A stretch of 64,000 bases of DNA from Petaurus breviceps papuanus (taxonomy: Eukaryota; Chordata; Mammalia; Diprotodontia; Petauridae): assembly GCA_028583685.1 (NCBI GenBank), contig JAMXIF010000073.1, positions 10,908,653 through 10,972,652 of the forward strand, written 5' to 3'. This document shows positions 46,101 to 58,100 of this stretch, in pieces; positions within the stretch are counted from its first letter, which is position 1; each line of letters opens with the position of its first letter. The position numbers and the translations under genes were made by a program. The notes beneath the pieces were generated by a model. The model ran no database searches. It was given only the letters and a program-made list of their open reading frames with translations, and was not told the origin of the DNA.

Positions 46101-49100
46101 AGTAATAATTGCACAATTCGAAGGATTAGTAGGAAAGTATCTCATGATGTTCCCCCCACCACACCCCCACTTACTTCCTTTAGTCTAGACCCACAATTTC
46201 ATCCATGTGGAGAAAACCCAGGATGGGGAAGTCGTCTGTTACCTCTAGTCTTAGAGAGGTCCCTGGGGACACTGGGAGTTTAAATGGCTCATGCAGAGTC
46301 ACATAGCAAGTAATTCTCTTTCTGACTCTGAGGATGGCCATTATGCAGCATTGCCTCTGGTAAACCATGAAACACTTCATATATGTAAGCTGTTACAAGT
46401 GAAAGAAAGAGAACTAATTTGGAGTTAGCTTCAAATTTGGAGTGTGTGACGTGATGTTGAATATTTATGAGAGAGAGACAAAAACAGAGAGAGACAGAGA
46501 GAAGAGAGTGGGAAGAGAGAGACAGAGATGAGAGACAGAAAGAGACAGAGATTGAGAGAGAGGAGAGAGAGAAGGAAGGAAGGGGAGGAGGACAAGGGAG
46601 AAGGGAAGGGAAAGAGGCAGAGATAGTTACAGAAAGAGATAGAGGTGAAAAGAGAGCCAGAGCCAGAGAGAAACATAGAGCCTGACAGAGAGAGCTCAAG
46701 TGAGCCAGCACGTGGGCCACACTTACTATGGTTTTGGTGGCTGAACTTTTAGATTCCAACTACAAGTAGTAACAAGAGATCCCAAAGCTCTTTGCTAGAT
46801 CAGTCACCTTTTCATCTGAAGAGTTCTTTCTGATCTGTGGTTTTGTTTTTAAAGAACCACGTTTAAGAAATAGCTAGTATATGTGTGTATATGCCTCAGT
46901 GCATATACATCCATATGCAAATATACATACATACATGTAAATATATGTAGATATATGCATATGGACCTAGATACTTATCACTTATAGTTGAAGACAGTTT
47001 TCTGCAGCAATGAGAGGTTTAGTGACATAAGCAGCATGTATTAAAGGCCAGTCCTCTATCCACTATGCCATGAAATCTCTCATACTAAGATATATTTGAT
47101 TATTTTTCACATATGAAGATGGCACTTTGGAATCATGCAGATATGACAGTCAACAAGGAAAATGATATTTAGGAAAAAGATACAAGAGTTGGTCACACAA
47201 AGCAATTTCTACCTCTCTTTATTCTCCCTCTTCTCTTCTCAAAGCTCTGTAAGCTCCAGGGTGGCTAGGTGGCTCAGTGAATAGAGCACCTGCCCTGGAG
47301 GCAGGAGGACCTGAGTTCAAATCTGACCTCAGACACTCAACACTTATTAGCCATGTGACCTTGGGCAAGTCACAACCCCAATTGCCCTGCCTTCCCCCTC
47401 CAAAAAGATAGAAAAAAAAGGAAAACTAGAATGTAAGCTCCTTGAGGGCATAATGTTGTACACATAGTAGGCACTTAATAGGTACTCGATGGATTGGATT
47501 GGAAAGACATGAGAGATTTATGGCTATTGCTCATATTTCCTTCAGTTGCTGAGGTGATCCATGAATTGTAGTCACTTACCTACTAACACCTGGAATCTCT
47601 TCAATGGGAACATGCAGTGAGCGGCAGAAAGGACAAAGTACTCATTCAATATTGTACCTCCACAGAATCCTTCTTTCTTCTCATCTATGAGAAGAGCCTA
47701 CAAGGAGAAAATTATTAACTTCAAAATAAATATTCAAAGAGAAGGCTGGACCTCTCTTTTTATTGGAGAGGCAGAAGACCACAGGGCATGGAAGGTTGGT
47801 TACAAATGTTGTCAGATGAGATCCTGGAGTGAATTGGTTTTGTTCAGCTGTTTTAATTTGTAACAAGAAAGCACATTGGGTAATTTAGGTGGGATATAGC
47901 TAGAGATTACTGTGATATAAAAACAAAAGGCATCAACAAAATTTTATCTAAAAATTAGAATAGAATATAACCTCTTTGAGAGCAGCAGTAATACTATTTC
48001 ATGTTTGCTTTTGTATCCTTGATACCTAGCACAGAACCTGGCACCTTATAGGGACTTAATAATAAGTGTTCGTTTGCTTGATTGATCAAAGGGAAGGCTA
48101 TTGAATGTAAAATCATCACTGTTCATGAAGAAAAAAAAAGAAGCAGCTCTGGCTAAATTTGCCTATTTGATTAGCACACCAGTTCTTAGAAAGATTCCTG
48201 GCACATAGTAGGCATTTTACAAATGTTTATTAACTTTATTGATTAACTGTCATGTTATTATTCCTAAATGCCGCTTTACTCATGTTATTTCCTGATGGCA
48301 GAATTCAAAATGGTTCCCTGTATTAGTTTATTGTATTGATCTGAATGCTTTGCCCCACATCTTTCCAAAGCCTATCTTTAGGATATCTTTGTTATGTGAA
48401 GAGTAGGGACTTTTCTGTGGTTGGAATTCCTGTGGTTGCTACACAGAACTAGGCAGTACTTTTGAGTAAGTAGAAGAAATTTTTGTCTATGTTGTGTAAT
48501 TTTAGGGACATTAGAGAGCTCTCTCAAGTGCCACAGAGTCTAAAGTTCAGCCACAAGAGATTAATCTCTTTGTATTTTCCTTCCTGCTGTCTTTCCTTTA
48601 AAAATGCAAATATTCTGAGGGGTAGCCGGGTGGCTCAGTGAGTAAGAGCACCGGCTCCAGTGTCGGGATGACCTGGGGATCAAATCTGGGCTCAGATACT
48701 CAGCACCACACCCAGAAATAACTGGCCGTGTAACCTTGAGCAAGTTACTTAACCCCTATTGCTTTAAAAAAGAAATGCAAATATTCTGGAAGGGGTAATA
48801 TCAAATTGATACACAGTTAATGACATCACATTTTCCTCTTTTAAGAGTGCTCAGATACCTTGGGGGAAAAGATGATAAAAAAAAAAGGTGGGGGGAGGCA
48901 GAGGCAACAAAGACAAACTTTAATTATCTCAGTTTTGCCAAAGCCTGGTTCTGGTATGAAGAGTTTTAAATCATACTTTCTTTTATCAGAAGGCTAATAG
49001 CTCATATTTGCATAGTGCTTTATAATTTACAAAGCTATCACAAAAACCCTGAGAAACTGGTAGGGCAAGTATTATCACCCCCATTTTCAGGATGAGGAAA

Positions 49101-52100
49101 CTGAGGTTAAGTTTTAAGTGACTTGTCTCATGTCACATAGCTGGTAAGCTGAGAAGAGAGGATTTGTAATCTTCTCTCTACTACTCTAGTCATTAACCAC
49201 TAGATGCATTGGGATACTTCAACTATTTTCATGGATCCATGTTAATTCTGTGTGAACCAATGAATTAATGATTATAAAATGCTCTGAAAATACAAACTAT
49301 TAAAGACTTTCATTACTACAGTCTAGCTAGCAAATTTTTAAAATTTAATTTTTAAATTCTAAACCTAAACACCAAAAAAAAAAAAAAAAGAAAAAGAAAA
49401 TTTGTATATACGCAGTTACCACATGAAAAAGGATTGTGGGTGAAAATGAATACTCTTTTCATATCATGTGGGTTTTTTTTTTTTGCTTTTTGGAGGGCAA
49501 TTGGGGTTAAGTGACTTGCCCAAGGTCACACAGCTAATTTTTGTGTTGTGTCTGAGGTCAGATTTGAACTCAGGTCCTCCTGACTCCAGGGCCAGTGCTC
49601 TATTCACTGTGCCACCTAACCACCCCTATATCATGTGGTTTTAAAAAAAGGTACATAGTAAATTCCACATGTTACTTTCAAAACTGTCCCATTTGTGCTT
49701 CCTTCTGAACTTCTGTTAATTTTTTTTTAAAGTTACAAAGGTCCTTTTTTTGGGCATCACTCTCTTACCCATTCTATCCCTCCCCACAGAAAAAACGCTT
49801 TCCTGCCCAATTTAAAATTGAGAGGAAAAAAATCTTGTAACAAATAAGCATAGTCAAACATAAAACTTTTGAAAAAAAGGTCTATTAACTTATAATATGA
49901 TGTACATGTGGACTATCTTTCCAAATATTTGACAATACTTTTTCTCCTGAAAATGGAAGTAATGAAATTCTTCAGAACCTTAAACTTGCAAAATTTCTTC
50001 CAGATGAGCAACATTTTCTGTTGAAAATTATAAGGTTGTCAGCATTGAACCACGGTTATGGGATTAAGCAACTGTAAACTCCATTAATAAAAGTTTCTAA
50101 AATGTCCTTCCTTTTCTTCCTTCCCCTTCCATTAAAAACACTTCATTCTCTGCTTGTCCTCCGAAATGGTGAACACAGTTAATAGCATCCCTGCCCTGCC
50201 CCCATCTGCAAACACCATTGTTACTCAACACTAACACAGTCTATCATGCAAAATCAATCATCGAATAGTAAAAACAACAACAAAAATAAAGACTTACTAA
50301 ATGAATGAATTTCAGAAAATTTAAGGCACAATCTCCTCTCCAAGATTTTGTTTTTCTTCTTTCTGCCTGGACAGCCCTCTCTCACCAGACTTTCCAAATT
50401 CCACCTATTGAAATCTCACCCATTATTCAAGGCCCAGTTTCAATGCTACCTTCTCTATGAAGATTTTTCTTATGTCCTCAGACAGATGTGATCTTGCCCT
50501 CCTCTGAACTGCCATGGAACATTTTATCTTTTTCTACTGAATGGGGTTGTTGTGATGAAATCTCTTTACAAACCTTCACATTATATAAATGTGCTATTAT
50601 AATATAAATGGGGTGTGTGTGCGTGCACATGTGCATTTGGTGTGGTGCTATGATCACACACGCCTTGCTCATCACCCCACTTTCTCTAACACACAGAGAA
50701 GCAGGCTGTCACTTAATTGATTAATCAGATAACCAAGTATGGAAAGTGGTACATATTTTGGCCACCAGATGGCACTACCCTTAGGCCAATAGCCCAGGGG
50801 CTACATTAAAGAGAATTCAGTACATATATTCTGACTTTCCCAAATCTGCAATTTCTCCCTTTTTCAGTGTAGGGCATTTAGCCTTCATACTCTTAACCTA
50901 TTCTCTCTTACCCAGCAGAGCTGAGTTCAATAATGATCTTGGCGGGGGTGGCTAGGTGGTGCAGTGAATAGAGCACTGGCCCTGGAGTCAGGAGGACCTG
51001 AGTTCAAATTCGGCCTCAACACTTAACACAAAAACTAGCTGTGTGACCTTGGGCAAGTCACTTAACCCCAATTGCCCTCCAAAAAGCAAAAAAAAAATTA
51101 TCTTGGAGTATGATTTAGTATATACTTAAAAATTATTCAGGGGCATCCAGGTAGCACAGCAAGTAAGAGGACTGGCTCCAGTGTTGAGATGACCTGGGGA
51201 TCGAATCTGGGCTCAGATACTTAGCACCACACCCAGAAACACCTGGCTGTGTAACCTTGAGCAAGTTACTTAACCCCAATTGCTTAAAAATAAAATTATT
51301 CAAATCAGTTATTCTTTTTTTGTTCTGAGCCCTGACCCTGCATTTGGCAAGCCTCCTTATCAAATGACCTCATTCATAAGACATAGAACATTGAATTGTG
51401 ACTAGTTACTGAAAAAAATAGAAAATGTTGAGAACTGGTTTGAGTACATAAAGGGTGACCATACTCAGGAAAATCCGGTGCTAATTACCTCTAGAATATC
51501 TTATGTATGGGCCACTAAAGAAAAAGTTGGAAGAACTCTGATCAATGAAATGCCAATCCATGATTCCAGGGGACCAATGATGAAGCATGATATCCACCAT
51601 TTGATGAAGAGGTTATAGAGTACAGAATGAGATATTTTTTGAACATGACCAATGAGGGAATTTGTTTTGTTTAACTATGAGCATGTAAAAAGCAAGAACT
51701 TTTTTTTCTTTTTCTTTCTTAGTGAGGTGAGAGGTGGGAGGGGAAAAAGATTTGTTCAATTTTTTAAAATTTTATTAAAAATAAAGTAAAACTAAAAAGG
51801 TTTTTTTTTTTTTTTAAAGAATATAAGCTGATTGAGGGCAAGGGACTATCTCAATTTTATGGTTGTATTCTTAGCACCTATCTCGTGCCTAAAACAGTCT
51901 GGTTCTCTGCTCATGCTCATGCTGTCTTGGGTAAACTCCTCCTACCCACTGAGTTCCATGTGACTCAGCTGTGAGCTGGACCACATCTCAAAGCAGGTCC
52001 CATGGGCCTATTACGGGGCAGGGAAGATCTTCAAATTTCCTTAACATTATAGTCTGGGAGCACCCGTGTCCCACCCATATACTATCCATCAGCTCAGATA

Positions 52101-55100
52101 TACTTTGTACTGACAGGTCAACAGGTCCCCAAAGAGCCAGACCCATTTCATCTGTGACCAGGCTAACTTATGGTGTTATTTTGGGGGTGTGGGGGTGAGG
52201 CAGGAAAATTGGTTACACGTATGCCAGATGACAACATTAATGTTTATGCATGCAATATATGCTCCACATGTAAATGAATATATTTGCATATGTTAATAAA
52301 TATGTCAATTATAATCGTGGATTTTCTAATTTATATTTTTTATTGTCATTGTGATATTAATATTTATTTGCCTGTGTCCTGGTGTTATGCTTATACTGTG
52401 GCTATATTTGATTATTAGTGATGCATCCTTTTGATGCTTAGATTTATTTACTAATTCACTAATAATTACCATGGGTTGTTATTCTAGATACCTCGAAGTA
52501 TTGTTTCCATTGAGCACTGTTTACTGCTAACTATGCCTTGTTTTTGCTATTTATGCTTAGTTGTTTACTTACTCTGGGTGCACATATACCATTGCTATGT
52601 GTACACCTGATATGTCCTGCAAATGATGTAGTAATTTAGTTAATGAAGCAGCTGGTCCAGACAGGGTTTTGTAATGGCAAGCAAAGAAGTACTTAGCTCC
52701 TTGTTTCAGTTCTTCAAGTGTCTGAGCCTCAGCTGTGATTATATCAAGTCTTTGTTAGAAACAGAACTTGTGAAGCCCACAGAGGGAGGAACTTGCCATA
52801 TAAAAGCAGGAACACAAGCTGGGACCAAGTAGAACTGGGAGGAAGCATGGCTGTGGTGCCAGCACTTTGTCTGTGTTGATGGTACTTTGTCACATCTGTC
52901 TGCTGAGAGAGGACGTTGCTGCTGTTGCAGAAGCCCTGGGACCTTCCTGCTGGTTCAGAAGCCCTGACTTTCCTGCTGTCTGTTCACAGAAGTCCTGAAG
53001 GAGGGTTTTTACTGATGTTTTCCTAGGTCCTGGGACTTTACTGATGATTTATGCTGATTTCTCAGACAGAGGCCCTGTCTGTTGGTCTGTGTTGATGTCA
53101 CAGGCAGAAAGTGAATTGATGATAGTGCTGGCAATGTGTGTGAACATTATTGTAACTGCTAAGCTTGATGTGTGCAGCTGGACCAGGAGCTGGGAGCTGC
53201 CTACATGTGAATCCAGTTGACCGTTGGGTGGTGGAATTAGGGTGACTGATAAGATCATGACTTATTGTGACCTAGGGGTGAGAGAACTTTGTACTTCGTG
53301 CCCCTTAAGGATGATTGAGTTAAGGATGATTGGAAGCTAGTCTCCAGTCAAGAAGAAAGAAGACTTTAGATGGGTACTTCATATTGATTGATTCAGATTG
53401 TGACTTACTGAATGATATCTTTGTTTAAGAATTTGTGGTCACTCTAGCAGTAAGCTGCTATGTTATATTGCTGTGAATATTGTTCTTTGGTTTCTGTGAA
53501 TGTTTTGCCTTAGTTTATTGCTGAATAAATAGGGAGTTCACTATAGTATGTGATCAGAACCTTAAAGCTATTCACAGCAGCCGTCCTCAGGAGAGCTGCT
53601 TGTGCTTGGCTGTACAGCTTTGCATTGTGCTATGTCTAATCCATGTATATATATTTTTTTCTTTTTGGAGGGGGGAGGGCAGGGCAATTGGGGTTAACTG
53701 GCTTGCCCAAGGTCACACGGCTAGTAAGTGTTAAATGTTTGAGGTCAGATTTGAACTCAGGTCCTCGTGACTCCAGGGCTGTTGCTCTATTCACTGTGTC
53801 ACCTAGCCACCCCTAATTTGTGTAGTGTTCATGTGGCTGTGATGCAAATAGTACTCTGAGATGCTTACCCATGAAGTTGGATAATTTTTCTTGTTTCGAA
53901 TGTTGTTATTTATTATGATGCTTTTGATGTATACCTGCAACTAGGTGGCATAGTGGATAAAGTGTTGGCCTTGGAGTTAGGTAGACCTGAATTCAAGTCC
54001 CATCTGAGACGTTTGCTAGTTTTCTGATCCTGGACAAGTTACTTAACCTCTCCTTGCCTTAGTTTCTTCATCTGTAAAACAGGTTATTGTAAGGATCAGA
54101 TGAGATAATATTTGTGAAGCCCTTAGCATGGTGCTTGGCATATAGTAGGTTCTGTATAAATGCCAATTCTTCCACGTGTGTGCCCCTGTCAGAGTATTTG
54201 GCTAAGACAGAAAATTCTTAAATCATAGGATCTCATATTTAGAACTAGACGAGACTGTACAAGAGGTCACCTAGTCTAACCCTCTGATTTTACAGATGAG
54301 GTAACTGAGGCCCAGATCTGCACAAATGGAAGAGCTATGATTTAGATCCAGGTCTCTGGCTATAAATCCAGCATTCTTCTATTTCTATCATACTACCTTA
54401 TTTCACGAAGTGAAAATGACCTGGGACAATTGCTTCAACACTTGTCACAAAGATAAGGATAACTTAGATGGTAATAAATACTGATTTGGCATTTTGACCA
54501 TTTTAGTTAATAATAGTTAATAATTTAGGAATTAAAAATTAGAAATTGAGAGATATCAAATCATATCTTTGACTTGACAGCATTGGGACAAACCACAATT
54601 ACCTGCCATGGACATTCTCCCTCGTTGCAATTTCTTCCTCCAACAATCCTTATGAGATCCTCTCCAGTATCTCCAGTTTCTGTGTAATTTGGGAAGAGTC
54701 CATGAAAAGGATCCTTTGTGGGAGCCAGGGTTTCTGTCTCCAACTCTTTACGTGGATTCTCGTTTTGGTCTAGAGAAGGGATCCCTTGCATGGGAGGTTC
54801 TGCGGCTGACCTCTTTCTTCTTTCGACTGTGTATTTTCCACATGGGTAGGGTTCTGAAAGAAAAAAAAGAAAATACGCGATGTCTGAAAATGTCCCCAAA
54901 TCATACAGCCAAAAGCCTCTGTCACAGTTAGCTTCAGAGAGTATTGCGGTGATCCCATCTATCTCTTGACTTTCAAAGGGAAAGTCTCTTAGCTTCACAA
55001 ACTAGTCCTTACATCTAATTATTCTGGGGTTGATTGTTGTTATTCACTTGTTTCAGTCTTGTCCCACTCTTTGTATCCCCATTTCGAGTTTTCTTGGCAA

Positions 55101-58100
55101 AGATACTAGAGTGGTTTTGCCATTTCTTTTTCCATTTCATTTGACAAATGAGGAAACTGAAGCCAACAAGGGTTAAGTGACTTGCCCAGGGTCACAAAGT
55201 TAGCCAGTGTCAGAGGCCAGATTTGAACTCAGGAAGACGAGTCTTCTTGATCCAGGCCCAGCACTCTATCCATTGTGCCACTAAGCTGCCCCTTAGGTTG
55301 ATTATCCAAATCTTTTGCTTCTCCTCCTCACTCCTGACTTTTTTTGGATAGTTCTCTGGGGTGAGTGTGGGGGTGGGGTAGGGAAGGAAAGGGTGGGGAG
55401 AAGTCAGTTATACATAACTAAAAAGCAGCTTGTTAGGGGAGAAAGAAAAAAAATGACTTACTTTTTAACTTTTTAAAATTAATAATAGAGAATAGGAAAC
55501 TTTATTCAGTAGATACACCAAATGATGAAAATGTCTTCTCTAAAGTTCTGCTCTGATACCTCATTGTGGAAGGTTCTCCAGAGGCTTGGCTAGCTAATAA
55601 TAAGAGGTACCATCTAAATAGCACTTCAAGGTTTTGCAAAGGGCTGGACACGTGTTGTCTCATTTGAACCTCACAACCATCCTGTGACTTAAGTGTTATT
55701 ATTATCCCCATATTATAGATAAGGAAACCAAGGCCAGGAATGGTGTAAATGACCTGTCCAGGGCCACACAGCTACTAAGCATCTGAGAAGGAATTTGAAG
55801 TCAAGTTTTCTGACTCCAAGTCCAGGCCTCTTACCAACTTGTACCACCTACATGAGTACAACTTCATGCTGATAGGTCCTACCAAACCAGAAAAACTGAA
55901 TGAAGCCAAGCATGAACTTGGCTGTAAGATTATAGTGACTCTTAAGAGGTGGCATAGTATATAGAGTGCTGGTCCTGGAGTCAGGAAGACTCATCTTTCC
56001 GAGTTCAAATCCAGCCTCAGATACTTACTAGTTGTGTGACCCTAGGCAGGTCACTTAACCCTGTTGGCCTGAGTTTCCTCATCTGTCCAATGAGCTGGAG
56101 AAAACCCCAAATGGGGTCATGAAGAGTTTGACATGACTGAAATGACTGAACAAAAACGACAACCAGCAAATCATAAAGAGGGCTCATAAGGACCAAGTCT
56201 CAGACCCTTGAAATACCAAAAGGCAATAGGAATACATTCTAGTCCTGCATGTCAGTGAAGGGAAGGATGGAGAAAGGAGACAGGTAGAAACACAGACAAG
56301 AAGAATAGGGAGAAGGAGGCTGAGGACAACACTGGAAGGGAAACGGACACAAAGAGAATTATGAGAAGAAGGGATGGGAGCCAGGGTAAGAGGATGTCCC
56401 AGATATATACCAGGGCTCCACCAGACCCAGACTGAGGCGTTGCAATGGGGACGGGTGTTTTCACCCGTTATTCAGCTGTAGTTCAAGAAGGATTCCCAGG
56501 AAGGATCTGGGCCCTAACCCTGCTGTCAAGGGGTATGTTGTGGGATGGCATGACTGTGCTCTTCCCCAGAGATGAGGATGCTGCCAAAACAGTGGTATCA
56601 TATTCGAATAGTAAGTATAAAGGGTCTGAGGCTGGATTTGAACTCAGGTCCTCCTGACTCCAGGGTCGCTGCCCCAAGTCTGAGTTTCTTTTGTGTGATG
56701 TCTTCCCCCATTAGTTCGTAAACTCCTTGAGGGCAGGGACTCCCTTTATTTTTTCTTTTCAGTGGCCTGGCAGGGCGTCCCAACACCAATGAAATCACAT
56801 TTTCTCCCACCAGCATTTTTTTCTAAATCCATCCCAGAGGCTGTGTCGGTGTTTAGGTCAAGGTTTATTAATGCAATGCCATTTCTCCATAGGAATCTCA
56901 TAGCCTGGTGTTTCCAGACCGTGGCATCATGGACCTGTCTTTAATGAATTAAATTATACCGTCATTGAGCCTGTTTGCATTTCAGTTTGCGCTGCCTCTC
57001 AGGAAAACAGTAATTGTAATTCTTACTTAAATTTACATAGTATTTTGATAGACACTTCTCATGGTGTCTCTGTGAGATACACAGACCCCATGTGTTAACA
57101 TTCCCTTTTCACAGAGGAAATTGTCCAAGACGATGAAGTGATTTGCCAATATTCATTGCTATGTAAAGTGTCCTTTTGTTGACCAAAAATGAATGACTCC
57201 AACCCTTCAAGAAACAGCCTCTTGTTCTAGTATTCAGGGCTTGGTGAACAAGTCCATCTTCATCCCTCCTGCACTCTTCATGAATTTATTATTCTATTTC
57301 TCGAGACGCACCATGCCTTTGTAGGCTGAGTGTTAAACTGAGAATCAAAGAGATTTGGATTTGAGGCCTGCCTTATTTAGTACCGAACACTTAACCAGGG
57401 CAAACCTAGTTAAAATCACTTCCTTTCATTCACAGAGACCATCCATAAAATGGAGATGCATCCACCTCGCAGGTTCAAATGAAAAGAGTCTGTAAAGTTT
57501 CTTACAAACCTTCATGTGCTATGTGCTGTAGAAGCAAGCAGTTGTATTGAATAAACATCCCATCCAAATCCTCATCTTTCTTTTTTTTTTCTTAACTCTT
57601 AAAAAAAAATTTTTGGAGGTGGGAAGGCAAGGCAATTGGGGTTAAGTGACTTGCCTAAGATCACACAGCTAGTAAGTGTGTTAAATGTCTGGGGCTGAAT
57701 TTGAACTCAGATCCTCCTGACTCCCCGGCCAGTGCACTATTCACTGAGCCACCCAGCTGCCCCCAAATCCTCCTATGTCAAAGAACTCTTCTCTATCCCC
57801 TTCTTTCCTCTCTTCCTTTCTCTTTTTTCTTTCTTCCTCTCTCATTCTCTTCCTCACTTTCTCTTTCTTTCTCCCTCTCTTTGTTTCCCTCTCTTTTTCT
57901 TTCTTTTTCTGTCTTTCTTTCTTAAAACCTTAAACCCTCTGAAGTTCATAGACTGGACCACAATAGGTCCCTGCCCAAGCTCCACTTAACTGCTGTATTT
58001 TGGACCCTCCTGGCTTAGAGTGAATGTCAATGGTAACTGTTTCTCTTTGGAACAGAAATCCTGAGGGTCTTCCTTTCCCACCTTGATCTTTTTTCTTTTC

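Noticed and set aside
46289-46759. Open frame of 156 codons on the minus strand
   Set aside because: Product of a GAGA-rich tract, low complexity only.
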